NCBI GenBank assembly: GCA_022792815.1
Contig: JAAWBS010000001.1
Span: 1 to 64,000, forward strand
Reading direction: 5' to 3'
Length of the DNA stretch: 64,000 nt
From: Hungatella sp.
Lineage (GTDB): Bacteria; Bacillota; Clostridia; Lachnospirales; Lachnospiraceae
Position numbers and translations under genes: made by a program. This document shows positions 15,989 through 25,398 of this stretch, one piece after another (position 1 is the stretch's first letter; each line of letters begins with the position of its first letter). The notes beneath the pieces were generated by a model. The model was not told the origin of the DNA. It saw only the letters and a list, made by a program, of their open reading frames with translations, and searched no databases.

Positions 15989-16216
15989 ATGAGACATGGA
16001 AAAAAATTAAGCGGGGCCTTGTCCGGTTTCAGGGAACGGCAAGCCCTCCGGGCACAGATTGAGCAGACCAGACACACCATCGACTCGGTGCAAAACCACT
16101 TTGAACATGTGGTGGATCCCACCCTTATCGACTGCTACATCTACGAGCTGAACGCGGCGCAGCTGCGGTATCAGTTCCTGCTGCGCAGATTCAAGAGCCT
16201 GGAGGCAGACGCTTAA
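15989..16216 (+). CDS. DUF2508 family small protein (YaaL-like)
   Basis: The 75-residue protein is predicted to be helical. It carries the family pattern VVDPTLIDCYIYELNAAQLRY in outline (Asp-Pro-x-Leu-Ile-Asp, then Tyr-Glu, then Ala-x-x-Arg-Tyr). The function of the family is unknown; in many Firmicutes it lies near recR. Here it precedes glgB by 154 bp, and that gap holds an imperfect GC-rich stem (about 16272-16314). I use the ATG at 15989, nine bases after GGGAG; the ATG at 15980 touches that site. Confidence 0.78.
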   Translation: MRHGKKLSGALSGFRERQALRAQIEQTRHTIDSVQNHFEHVVDPTLIDCYIYELNAAQLRYQFLLRRFKSLEADA

Positions 16217-16370
16217 GGCCGTCCCACGAATCGCCGGACAGCGGGCAACCCAAAAGACAGTGAGAACGGCGCCCCCTTCTCTCGCAGACGGGGAGAGGGG
16301 CAGCGGGGGCTTGTCTTAAAAGAAACGGCACGATCTTCTGCCGTTCACCATAACACATGGAGGAATCAGT

Positions 16371-18281
16371 ATGGCACGCAGCAAAAAAGAATTGGGAACA
16401 GGGTTTATCACGGAAACAGACAGGTATCTCTTCGGGGAGGGAACTCATTATGAGATCTACGAGAAACTGGGAGCCCACCCAAAGACCTACCGAAGAAAAG
16501 AAGGGATGTATTTTGCCGTCTGGGCGCCTCATGCTCAGGCAGTCAGCGTGGTGGGGGATTTCAATGACTGGAATCCGGATGCCACCCCTATGGAGGTCCT
16601 GGGAAGTTCCGGCATCTACGAGACATTTGTGCCGGGTATAGGCACGGGCCAGCTGTACAAATACGCCATCACCACCGCCAGCGGGAAGGTACTGTTTAAG
16701 GCGGACCCTTATGCCTTTGAGGCGGAATACCGGCCCGGCACCGCTTCCATCACCGCGGATCTTTCGGGATTTGCCTGGAAGGACGACACCTGGATGCAGA
16801 AGAGAAAGGAACAGGATCTTCTCTCCTCCCCCCTGTCCGTCTACGAGGTACACATAGGCTCCTGGAAGAAGCAGAACCGGGAGGAGAAAGACGGATTTTA
16901 TACCTACATAGAAGCGGCTCACGAGCTGGCAGATTATGTAAAAGAGATGGGATATACCCATGTGGAACTGATGGGGATCGCAGAGCATCCCTTCGATGGC
17001 TCATGGGGCTATCAGGTGACCGGCTATTATGCCCCCACCTCCCGCTACGGTACGGCGAAAGACTTCATGTATTTTGTCAATTATATGCACAAGAAAGGGA
17101 TCGGTGTCATCCTGGACTGGGTTCCCGCACATTTTCCAAAAGATGCCCACGGACTGGCGGACTTTGACGGTCAGCCGCTCTACGAGTACGCGGACTCCCG
17201 TAAGGGGGAGCATCCCGACTGGGGCACCAAAGTGTTTGACTATGAGAAGCACGAGGTATCCAACTTTCTTATAGCCAATGCCCTCTACTGGATCGAGAAG
17301 TACCACATCGACGGTCTGAGAGTGGATGCCGTGGCCTCCATGCTGTATCTGGACTACGGACGCTCCGGCGGAAACTGGGTCCCCAACCGGTTCGGAGAGA
17401 ACAAGAACTTAGAGGCCATCGAGTTTTTCAAGCATCTCAACAGCATCGTAGACCAGCGGGCAAAGGGCGCCATGGTCATCGCCGAGGAGTCCACCGCGTG
17501 GCCCATGGTCACCGGAAAACCGGAGGACGGCGGACTGGGCTTTAAGTTCAAGTGGAACATGGGCTGGATGCACGATTTCCTGGAGTACATGAAGCTTGAT
17601 CCCTATTTCCGCAAATTCAATCACAACAAGATGACCTTCGGCATGACCTATGCCACCAGCGAGAACTTTATCCTCGTTCTCTCTCACGACGAGGTGGTTC
17701 ACTTAAAGTGTTCCATGATCAACAAGATGCCGGGGCTTCACGACGATAAATTTGCCAACTTAAAGGTGGGCTACACCTTCATGATGGGGCATCCCGGCAA
17801 GAAGCTTCTGTTTATGGGACAGGACTTCGGCCAGCTTCACGAGTGGGACGAGAAGGTGTCTCTGGATTGGTATCTGGCAGAGGAGCCTCTCCACAAGGAC
17901 CTTCAGAACTATTTTAAAGACCTGCTTCACATTTACAAGAAATATCCGGCTATGTACGACCTGGATTATGACTGGGACGGATTCCAGTGGATCAATGCCA
18001 ACGACGGAGACCGCAGTATCTTCAGCTTCATCCGCCGCGCAAAGACGGGCAAGCAGAACCTCTTGTTTGTCTGCAACTTTACCCCTGTGGCAAGACCCGA
18101 CTACCGTCTGGGCGTCCCCAAGAAGGGAAGCTATGCCCTGATCCTGGATCAGGCCCACGGACTCTACATGGCGGGGGACGAGAAAGTGACCTACCGTTCC
18201 ACCAAGTCCGAGTGTGACGGACAGCCATTCTCTTTTGCGTACCCGCTGCCGGCTTATGGCACAGCGATTTTCAGATTCTGA
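16371..18281 (+). CDS. glgB: 1,4-alpha-glucan branching enzyme
   Basis: GlgB makes alpha-1,6 branches in glycogen. The 636-residue protein has an N-terminal CBM48 domain (about 25-120), a GH13 TIM barrel and a C-terminal beta domain. GH13 motifs are present: DWVPAHFP (region I), GLRVDAVASMLY with the nucleophile Asp (region II), AEEST with the acid Glu (region III) and LSHDEVV (region IV). Length and order are normal. ATG follows GGAGG by seven bases. No other glycogen genes are near. It is followed after 25 bp by a two-component system and exporter, possibly read through from the same promoter. Confidence 0.95.
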   Translation: MARSKKELGTGFITETDRYLFGEGTHYEIYEKLGAHPKTYRRKEGMYFAVWAPHAQAVSVVGDFNDWNPDATPMEVLGSSGIYETFVPGIGTGQLYKYAITTASGKVLFKADPYAFEAEYRPGTASITADLSGFAWKDDTWMQKRKEQDLLSSPLSVYEVHIGSWKKQNREEKDGFYTYIEAAHELADYVKEMGYTHVELMGIAEHPFDGSWGYQVTGYYAPTSRYGTAKDFMYFVNYMHKKGIGVILDWVPAHFPKDAHGLADFDGQPLYEYADSRKGEHPDWGTKVFDYEKHEVSNFLIANALYWIEKYHIDGLRVDAVASMLYLDYGRSGGNWVPNRFGENKNLEAIEFFKHLNSIVDQRAKGAMVIAEESTAWPMVTGKPEDGGLGFKFKWNMGWMHDFLEYMKLDPYFRKFNHNKMTFGMTYATSENFILVLSHDEVVHLKCSMINKMPGLHDDKFANLKVGYTFMMGHPGKKLLFMGQDFGQLHEWDEKVSLDWYLAEEPLHKDLQNYFKDLLHIYKKYPAMYDLDYDWDGFQWINANDGDRSIFSFIRRAKTGKQNLLFVCNFTPVARPDYRLGVPKKGSYALILDQAHGLYMAGDEKVTYRSTKSECDGQPFSFAYPLPAYGTAIFRF

Positions 18282-18306
18282 TACTGACAGCGAGAAAGGT
18301 GGTTTT

Positions 18307-19002
18307 ATGCAGACGATTTTGGTTTGTGACGACGACAAACAGATTGTGGAGGCCATTGACATCTACCTGACAGGCGAGGGCTTTCAGGTGATCAAGGCCT
18401 ATGACGGATATGAGGCTCTTGAGCTTCTGGAATACAACCAGGTGGACTTGATGATCGTGGACGTGATGATGCCGGGCCTTGACGGGATCCGGACTACCCT
18501 GAAGGTTCGGGAAAACAGCAGCATCCCCATCATCATCCTGTCCGCCAAGTCCGAGGACAACGACAAGATCCTGGGGCTGAATATCGGAGCCGACGACTAT
18601 ATCTCCAAACCCTTCAACCCTCTGGAACTGGTGGCACGGGTCAAGTCCCACATCCGCCGCTACACCCAGCTGGGCAATCTAAATCAGCAGAATGTGGACA
18701 ATGTCTACAAGTGCGGCGGCCTCATGATCCACGATGACAACAAGGAGGTCTTCATGGACGGGGATCCCATCAAGCTGACCCCCATCGAGTACAATATCCT
18801 GCTTCTTCTGGTGAAAAATGCGGGAAAGGTATTTTCCATCGACGAGATCTACGAGCAGATCTGGAACGAGGAAGCCATAGGGGCGGACAACACCGTGGCG
18901 GTACATATCCGGCACATACGGGAGAAGATCGAGATCAACCCCAGGGAACCCCGATACTTAAAAGTGGTCTGGGGAGTAGGGTATAAGATTGAAAAACAGT
19001 AG
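18307..19002 (+). CDS. OmpR-family response regulator
   Basis: The 231-residue protein has an N-terminal receiver (about 1-120) with the acidic pair DDD near residue 9, the phospho-acceptor Asp52 in IVDVMMPG and Lys in SAKSE near 104, and a C-terminal winged-helix DNA-binding domain (about 135-230, ending in VWGVGYKIEKQ). It resembles VanR-type regulators. Start: ATG 18307 after AAAGGTGG; the frame itself is open from inside glgB. The kinase gene follows directly. It probably controls the exporter genes behind it in response to an antibiotic or peptide (inference from context). Confidence 0.92.
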   Translation: MQTILVCDDDKQIVEAIDIYLTGEGFQVIKAYDGYEALELLEYNQVDLMIVDVMMPGLDGIRTTLKVRENSSIPIIILSAKSEDNDKILGLNIGADDYISKPFNPLELVARVKSHIRRYTQLGNLNQQNVDNVYKCGGLMIHDDNKEVFMDGDPIKLTPIEYNILLLLVKNAGKVFSIDEIYEQIWNEEAIGADNTVAVHIRHIREKIEINPREPRYLKVVWGVGYKIEKQ

Positions 19003-19012
19003 GGAGCGATTC

Positions 19013-21319
19013 ATGAAAAAAACTGCCTGGCCCATGGCCTTAAAGAAGCATTTTCTGCTGGTTCTCCATGGATTGTTTCTCTGCCTGTTTCTCAGCGGCC
19101 TCTCTTTTATCTACTTTAATGAAAACTACGGCCGGGGCGTCAGCTGGCTTAATGAGGAGTCCTATGCCGACACCCTGCCGTTTACGGAGCAGCTGGAATC
19201 CGACGTGGAGATGATCTTTAAGTATGTGAAATACAAGGATCTGTTTGAGACGGACGGGAAATTGGACTACAACAAGGACATGGTCTGCGTCACCTTTACC
19301 TCCGGCAAAACCATGATATACACCCTCAATGACATGATACGGGCGGCCAAGAGCTGGGGATACTATCTGACAGATACATTTCAGGTAGCCGGAGGGCCGC
19401 CTGTCCACGAGAGGGATACGAAAAATGCGGCCATCCCCCTGATCGAGTGGAAGACCTACGACCCGGATGCGGCGCAGAACTACTCGGAGCCCGGGGATGC
19501 CTATGCCACCCGGGAGGAGCTTGCCCTGGAAGTGCTGACTATCCTGGGGGAATATTTTCAGATTCAGTACAATTACATGGACCGCCCGTCCAACCTGTAC
19601 TTTCGGGTCTCCTACATGGACAACGACGGCACGGAGCGGCTCTACACCAACGCGGAGCAATACCCGCTGGAGGACTTGAAGAATCTGGGAAGGTATCTGT
19701 ATCTCTCCGGAGACTCCATCCAGATCGACACGAATTTGACCTATATCCCCAAAAATATCACCTCTGAGCTGGAGAATTATAACCTTTACGGCAACACGGA
19801 CTACTATATCATCCTGGGGCTGGACACCAGGTATCCCAACACGGATCCCTACTCCCTGGCTCACAACGCCTACACAAAGGTCCGGGTCAACTATATTACC
19901 GGGCTGATCCTGTTTGCCATCGGGTGTATGGGCCTTCTCGCAACGCTCATCCACCTGGCCTGCCTGTCCGGCTACCGCACCAGGGAGCGAAAGGAGCCGT
20001 ATCTGTCCTACTTTGACCGGATCCCTCTGGAATGCGGGTGTGTCCTGTTCCTCGGCTGCCTGTGGTGCTGGAGCTTTCTGTCCGCTTCTTTAGGAACCGC
20101 CGCGGCCCGGCTTTTGGTGGACCAGAACCATCGGGATTTCTTTGTCACAGTCGTCTGCCGGGTCGGGATCTATGGGTTCTGTCTGGCGGAGGGGTTCAGC
20201 CTGCTGCGCCAGTACAAGGCCGGGATCCTGATTCGCGGCAGCCTGACCTGCCGGTTCTTCGAATGGGCCAGGACAGCGGTCAGCAAGGCCAGCTTCCCCT
20301 CCAGGATAACGGTCTGTTTTCTCGGATACCTGACAGGTACCTCGGTGTTGCTCTACACCATCTATTATCTGTACAGGAACCGGCAGCTTTTGGTGGTGCC
20401 TTATCTGTTCCTGGCTCCCGGGGCCGTGCTGATCCTGTTTCAGGTCTGGACCTTCCTTCTCCTCTACCGCAATTCCGGTGAGACGGAGAAGATTTCTTTT
20501 GCCATATACAAGATGTCTGAGGGTGACACCAGCTACAAGATCGACACCACCGGATTTTCCGGCAAGTATACGGATCTGGCCGAGACTCTCAACAACATTG
20601 GGGACGGCTTAGAGACAGCCCTGCAGGAGAAGGTAAAAAGTGAGCGGCTGAAGGCGGACTTGATCACCAATGTCTCCCATGACATCAAGACTCCCCTGAC
20701 CTCCATCATCAATTATGTGGACCTGCTAAAACGGGAGCAGATCCAAGACGAGAAGATCCAGCGGTATCTGGAGGTATTGGACCAGAAATCCCAGCGGCTA
20801 AAGACCTTGACCGAGGATCTGGTCGAGGCCTCCAAGGCCAGCTCAGGCAACTTAAAACTGGAGATCGCCAACATCGATATCGTGGAGCTGATCCATCAGA
20901 CTAACGGTGAATTTGAAGAGAAATTCGCCCTGCGCCACCTGGATCTTGTGGCCGGGCTTCCGTCTGAGTCTATCCAGATCGCCGCCGACGGCCGGCGGCT
21001 GTGGCGTGTCCTGGAGAACCTGTACAACAATGCCTTCAAATATGCTATGGAGCACAGCCGGGTGTATGTGGATGTGTCTTCCCGGAATGACTATGTATAT
21101 TTTACCATCAAGAATGTCTCGGCGAATCCGTTAAATATCAATGGTGACGAGCTGACGGAGCGTTTTGTCCGCGGAGATGTGGCCCGGACCACAGAGGGGA
21201 GCGGCCTGGGTCTTTCCATCGCCAAAAGCCTTACCCTGCTCCAGGGCGGTCAGTTTGAAATCTATATCGACGGGGATCTGTTTAAGGCACAGGTGGGATT
21301 TCCTGTATTGAAAGAATGA
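19013..21319 (+). CDS. Sensor histidine kinase with many membrane segments
   Basis: The 768-residue protein has a first membrane helix at about 13-35 and an extracytoplasmic sensor of about 260 residues. A block of about six membrane helices (about 290-500) and a HAMP-like linker follow. The kinase core contains the H-box NVSHDIKTPL (His556), N-box ENLYNNAFKYA and G-box GSGLGLSIAKSL. Start: ATG 19013 after AGGGAG; a TTG eight codons earlier overlaps the regulator gene. The large sensor plus polytopic block is less common than the VanS type and suggests sensing both outside and within the membrane. Its partner is the preceding regulator. Confidence 0.9.
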   Translation: MKKTAWPMALKKHFLLVLHGLFLCLFLSGLSFIYFNENYGRGVSWLNEESYADTLPFTEQLESDVEMIFKYVKYKDLFETDGKLDYNKDMVCVTFTSGKTMIYTLNDMIRAAKSWGYYLTDTFQVAGGPPVHERDTKNAAIPLIEWKTYDPDAAQNYSEPGDAYATREELALEVLTILGEYFQIQYNYMDRPSNLYFRVSYMDNDGTERLYTNAEQYPLEDLKNLGRYLYLSGDSIQIDTNLTYIPKNITSELENYNLYGNTDYYIILGLDTRYPNTDPYSLAHNAYTKVRVNYITGLILFAIGCMGLLATLIHLACLSGYRTRERKEPYLSYFDRIPLECGCVLFLGCLWCWSFLSASLGTAAARLLVDQNHRDFFVTVVCRVGIYGFCLAEGFSLLRQYKAGILIRGSLTCRFFEWARTAVSKASFPSRITVCFLGYLTGTSVLLYTIYYLYRNRQLLVVPYLFLAPGAVLILFQVWTFLLLYRNSGETEKISFAIYKMSEGDTSYKIDTTGFSGKYTDLAETLNNIGDGLETALQEKVKSERLKADLITNVSHDIKTPLTSIINYVDLLKREQIQDEKIQRYLEVLDQKSQRLKTLTEDLVEASKASSGNLKLEIANIDIVELIHQTNGEFEEKFALRHLDLVAGLPSESIQIAADGRRLWRVLENLYNNAFKYAMEHSRVYVDVSSRNDYVYFTIKNVSANPLNINGDELTERFVRGDVARTTEGSGLGLSIAKSLTLLQGGQFEIYIDGDLFKAQVGFPVLKE

Positions 21320-21328
21320 GGCAGACCA

Positions 21329-23092
21329 TTGAAAAAAATTCTTACTTACTATCTGAAACCGTATTACGGCCGTATGACTCTGGGCTTTGCCATCAAGTTT
21401 GTTGGAACGATGATGGATCTGTTTCTGCCCTGGGCTCTGGCTCATATGATCGACCAGGTGATCCCCTCCGGCAGGCGGCAGGATCTGCTCCTCTGGGGCG
21501 TCTTTATGGTGGTCTGCTCCTTCCTCGCGGTGATCTTCAATGTCTCCGCCAACCGCATGGCCTCCAGGGTGGCCAGTGATGCCACTTACACCATCCGAAA
21601 CGACCTGTTTGCCAAAATCATGTATCTTTCCCACGAGGAAGGGGATCGAATCACCCGCCCCTCTCTGATCTCCAGGCTGACCAGTGACACCTACAATATC
21701 CACCAGATGTTGGCCCGGATCCAGAGGCTGGGGGTGCGGGCCCCCATCCTGCTGCTGGGCGGCGTAACCATGACTCTTCTCCTGGACCCGGCGCTCTCCT
21801 GCGTCCTCCTGGCCTCCATGCCTCTTCTGGCTCTTGTGGTGATCCTGGTTTCAAGGAAGGGAATCCCCCTCTTCTCTGCTCTCCAGGCCTCTGTGGACCA
21901 GTTTGTCCGCCTGGTGCGGGAGGACATCTCCGGCATCCGGGTCATCAAGGCCCTGTCAAAGGAGGATTATGAGCGGGGACGGTTTGACCGCATCAACCGG
22001 GAGGTGGTGGAGGCGGAGCGGAAAGCGGTTATGACCACCGCGGTGACGAACCCGGCCATGAACCTGTTTTTGAACCTTGGGCTGGTGGGCATCATCATCG
22101 TGGGGGCGTACCGGGTCAACGCCGGGACCTCCGAGGTGGGGAAAATCCTGGCCTTCATGACTTATTTTACCATCATCCTCAATGCCATGCTGTCCATCTC
22201 CCGCATGTTCGTCATGATCTCCAAAGCCACGGCCTCGGGAGCACGTATCGTCCAGGTCCTGGACTGCCGTGACGAGCGGGATGCGGAAGTTCTCCATGGA
22301 GCTTGGGGGGAAGATATGGTTATGGAGAATCAGGACGACATACATAACAAGACCGCCAGGTCTGTGTCGGTCCCCCATATCGAATTCGACCATGTGACCT
22401 TCTCCTACAACAAGAATCAGCCCAACCTGTATGACTTAAGCTTCCAACTGATGCGCGGGGAGACTCTGGGAATCATCGGCTCCACCGGTTCTGGCAAGAC
22501 TACGGTGTTAAACCTCCTCATGGGATTCTACCGGACAGATCAGGGCAGCGTCCGCATCGACGGGCGGGATATCAAGACCATGGATTTCAGAGAACTGAGA
22601 AAACGATTCGGCGTAGTGTTTCAGAACGATGTGATCTTCGAGAATACTGTCTTTGAGAATGTGAACATGGGACGAGGCCTTGATGAACATCAGGGTAGCC
22701 AGGCTCTCACCCACGCCATGGCCGCGGATTTCGTGGCGGAGAAGGGAGGCCTTGGCCAACAGCTGGATATCCGCGGCGCCAACTTAAGCGGTGGCCAGAA
22801 ACAGCGGCTCCTCATCGCCAGAGCCCTGGCAGCCAAGCCCGAGATCTTGATTTTGGACGACTCCTCCAGCGCTCTGGATTACAAGACAGACGCCGCCCTG
22901 AGACAGGAGCTGAAGACCTGCTTCCATGACACCACCTGTATTGTCATCGCCCAGAGGGTCAGTTCGGTCATGGGGGCAGAGCATATCCTGGTACTGGAGG
23001 AAGGCCATGTGATCGGTTACGGAACCCACGAACATCTGATGGAGACCTGTCCCGTCTACCGCGAGATCGGCAGCTCTCAGATGGGTACATAA
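21329..23092 (+). CDS. ABC exporter subunit A (fused membrane and ATPase domains)
   Basis: The 587-residue protein has six membrane segments (about 15-310) and a nucleotide-binding domain. Walker A is GSTGSGKTT (from residue 384) and the signature is intact (LSGGQ from 486). Walker B ends LILDDSSSALD, so the catalytic Glu is replaced by Asp. This is the pattern of the degenerate half of heterodimeric exporters such as BmrC/BmrD or TM287/288. Start is TTG 21329, with a GAGGCA site; the N-terminus MKKILTYYLKPYYGRM is typical of the family. It lies 9 bp after the kinase gene. Confidence 0.92.
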   Translation: MKKILTYYLKPYYGRMTLGFAIKFVGTMMDLFLPWALAHMIDQVIPSGRRQDLLLWGVFMVVCSFLAVIFNVSANRMASRVASDATYTIRNDLFAKIMYLSHEEGDRITRPSLISRLTSDTYNIHQMLARIQRLGVRAPILLLGGVTMTLLLDPALSCVLLASMPLLALVVILVSRKGIPLFSALQASVDQFVRLVREDISGIRVIKALSKEDYERGRFDRINREVVEAERKAVMTTAVTNPAMNLFLNLGLVGIIIVGAYRVNAGTSEVGKILAFMTYFTIILNAMLSISRMFVMISKATASGARIVQVLDCRDERDAEVLHGAWGEDMVMENQDDIHNKTARSVSVPHIEFDHVTFSYNKNQPNLYDLSFQLMRGETLGIIGSTGSGKTTVLNLLMGFYRTDQGSVRIDGRDIKTMDFRELRKRFGVVFQNDVIFENTVFENVNMGRGLDEHQGSQALTHAMAADFVAEKGGLGQQLDIRGANLSGGQKQRLLIARALAAKPEILILDDSSSALDYKTDAALRQELKTCFHDTTCIVIAQRVSSVMGAEHILVLEEGHVIGYGTHEHLMETCPVYREIGSSQMGT

Positions 23093-23144
23093 CGATATCC
23101 GAAAGCCTATTGTCACTCACGATACAGAAAAGGAGGCAACCGCT

Positions 23145-24968
23145 ATGGCTGGCCGCGGAAGAACACGCAGCGACGCGAGTATGATTCCCAATGAGAAAGC
23201 CATCGAGACCATCAAAAAAAGAAAAGGCACTATCCTTCGGCTGGGCGGATACCTGTTCCGGTACTGGCCCCTTCTGACTGCCGCACTGATCATGAATCTG
23301 GTGAGCAACGCCCTGGCGCTGGTGGGGCCTATGCTGTCCGGCTATGCGGTGGATGCCATCGAGCCCGGCATCGGGAGAGTGGATTTTCCGCAAATGTTCC
23401 GCTATGCGGCCCTGATGGCCGTGTTCTATGTGATCTCCACTGTCTTTTCCTATCTCCTCACGGTTTTGATGATCACCATCAGCCGGAAGGTGTCCTACCA
23501 GATGCGAAAAGACGTGTTTGACAGGATGATGTCTCTCCCGGTGGGATACTACGACATGCATCAGACCGGAGATATCATCAGCCGGATCTTCTACGACATC
23601 GACACAGTCAACGAATCCCTGTCCAATGACCTGGTTCAGATCCTGGGAACCGTGATCACCGTAGCCGGTTCTCTCTACATGATGGTGGTCATCTCCCCGT
23701 CTCTGGTGCTGGTGTTTGTCATCACCGTACCTCTGTCCGGGTTCATCACTCGTTTCATCACTTCCAGGACACGGCCCCTGTTTCGGGAGCGGTCCGGGAA
23801 GCTGGGGGTGCTCAACGGCTTCGCGGAGGAGATGGTCTCCGGTCAGAAGACCATCCGGGCCTACTGCCAGGAGGCGGACACCATACGCAAATTCCATGAA
23901 AAAAACAGGGATGCCGTGGAAGCCTACTACCGGGCCGAGTACTATGGAAGCACGGTGGGACCTATGGTAAACTTTGTCAACAACTTATCCCTGTCTCTGG
24001 TCAGCGTCTTCGGCGCCGTGTTGTTTATGATCGGAAAGATGTCCATCGGACAGATCTCCTCTTTTGTACTGTATTCCAGGAAATTTTCCGGTCCCATCAA
24101 TGAGGCGGCCAACATCGTCAGTGACCTTCAGTCTGCCATCGCGGCTGCCGAGCGGGTGTTTAAGCTGATGGATGAGGTGCCGGAACCGGCGGATCTGCCG
24201 GATGCCGCAGAGTTAGGCGGCGCCGGCCATACACGGCCTGTCCGGGGCCATGTAGAGATCTCCCATGTGGATTTCGGATATAACCCGGACAAAATCATTC
24301 TCCACGACCTCTCCCTCTCTGCCGCTCCCGGCAGCCTGACCGCCATCGTGGGCCCCACCGGCGCGGGAAAGACCACACTGATCAACCTGCTGATGCGGTT
24401 TTATGACGCCCAGTCCGGTATGATCCTGGTGGACGGAACCGACATCCGCCGTCTGACCAGAAAAAGCCTGCGCCAGTCCTACGCCATGGTGCTCCAGGAC
24501 ACCTGGCTCTTCTACGGCACGGTGTATGAAAATCTGTCCTATGGGAGAACCGACGTCTCCAGAGAAGAGGTCATCCGCGCCGCCAAGGCCGCCCGGATCC
24601 ACAATTTTATCATGGGGCTGCCCGACGGCTATGACACCCTCCTCTTAGAAGATGGAGCCAATATCTCAAAAGGTCAAAAGCAACTTCTGACCATCGCCAG
24701 AGCCATGGTCTTAGACGCCAGGATGCTGATCCTGGACGAGGCCACCTCCAATGTGGATACCCGCACGGAGATGCAGATTCAGAAGGCCATGCGCAGTCTG
24801 ATGGAGGGAAAGACCTGCTTTGTCATCGCCCATCGCCTCTCCACCATCCAGGGCGCGGACTCCATCGTGGTGGTAGACCACGGGGAAGTGGTGGAGCAGG
24901 GGAATCATAAGCAACTGATGGAGCAAAGGGGAAGCTATTATCAGATGTATCAGGCGCAGTTTCAGTGA
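23145..24968 (+). CDS. ABC exporter subunit B (fused membrane and ATPase domains)
   Basis: The 607-residue protein has six membrane segments (about 30-335) and a nucleotide-binding domain with Walker A GPTGAGKTT (from 403), a changed signature ISKGQ (from 507) and an intact Walker B LILDEATSNVD. It complements subunit A: the two together give one full ATP site and one degenerate site, as in heterodimeric drug or peptide exporters. ATG follows AAGGAGG by eight bases. It is the last gene of the operon; a terminator overlaps its stop. Confidence 0.93.
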   Translation: MAGRGRTRSDASMIPNEKAIETIKKRKGTILRLGGYLFRYWPLLTAALIMNLVSNALALVGPMLSGYAVDAIEPGIGRVDFPQMFRYAALMAVFYVISTVFSYLLTVLMITISRKVSYQMRKDVFDRMMSLPVGYYDMHQTGDIISRIFYDIDTVNESLSNDLVQILGTVITVAGSLYMMVVISPSLVLVFVITVPLSGFITRFITSRTRPLFRERSGKLGVLNGFAEEMVSGQKTIRAYCQEADTIRKFHEKNRDAVEAYYRAEYYGSTVGPMVNFVNNLSLSLVSVFGAVLFMIGKMSIGQISSFVLYSRKFSGPINEAANIVSDLQSAIAAAERVFKLMDEVPEPADLPDAAELGGAGHTRPVRGHVEISHVDFGYNPDKIILHDLSLSAAPGSLTAIVGPTGAGKTTLINLLMRFYDAQSGMILVDGTDIRRLTRKSLRQSYAMVLQDTWLFYGTVYENLSYGRTDVSREEVIRAAKAARIHNFIMGLPDGYDTLLLEDGANISKGQKQLLTIARAMVLDARMLILDEATSNVDTRTEMQIQKAMRSLMEGKTCFVIAHRLSTIQGADSIVVVDHGEVVEQGNHKQLMEQRGSYYQMYQAQFQ

Positions 24969-24986
24969 GCGGACTGCGCCTTTTGA
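24953..24986 (+). terminator. Terminator after the ABC exporter operon
   Basis: GGCGCAGT (24953-24960) pairs with ACTGCGCC (24974-24981), followed by TTTT. The left arm lies within the last codons of the exporter gene. It closes the glgB-regulator-kinase-exporter transcript before the convergent type VII operon. Confidence 0.6.
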
Positions 24987-25049
24987 CGCAGTTTACTTAT
25001 TGGTCTCACAACTGTTAAGCCTTTCATCCTCTGATCAAATCCCAAAATC

Positions 25050-25325
25050 CTATTCCAGCCCTTCATAGTACCTGGCCAGATTCTCGATAAACTCTTCTCT
25101 CTCCTCGTCCTCACAGCCTCGGAAATAGATTTCCTCGATATCACTGTGATTAAACAAAAACTGGCTCTCGTCACCCATATTGCCCTCCGGATAGAGGACG
25201 CTGATATAGTCATATTCCTTATCCGTGCTGGTATCGGTCTGCTTCACCCCGTAGATCATGACTCTCTTCTGTCCGTCTTTCAGCAAAACCACGCTTCCGA
25301 TCGGCAATAACTCTCTGATTTCCAT
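25050..25325 (-). CDS. DUF4176 protein, type VII secretion accessory
   Basis: The 91-residue cytoplasmic protein carries the DUF4176 pattern: LPIGSVVLLKDGQKRVMIYG at the start, then YISVLYPEGN and FLFNHSDIEEIYFRG. DUF4176 genes cluster with LXG toxins and WXG100 genes in Firmicutes type VII loci, where members have been described as helpers of toxin export. Here it is the last gene of the minus-strand locus, 73 bp after the candidate substrate gene. By analogy it may be that protein's chaperone (inference). It starts at ATG 25325 and has a normal length. Confidence 0.8.
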   Translation of the reverse strand: MEIRELLPIGSVVLLKDGQKRVMIYGVKQTDTSTDKEYDYISVLYPEGNMGDESQFLFNHSDIEEIYFRGCEDEEREEFIENLARYYEGLE

Positions 25326-25398
25326 AATTTAGATCCTCTTTTCCTGATTTTATCATGCGGATCGATCCTGGCATTCTAATCCTCGCTGTCCGGCTCCG

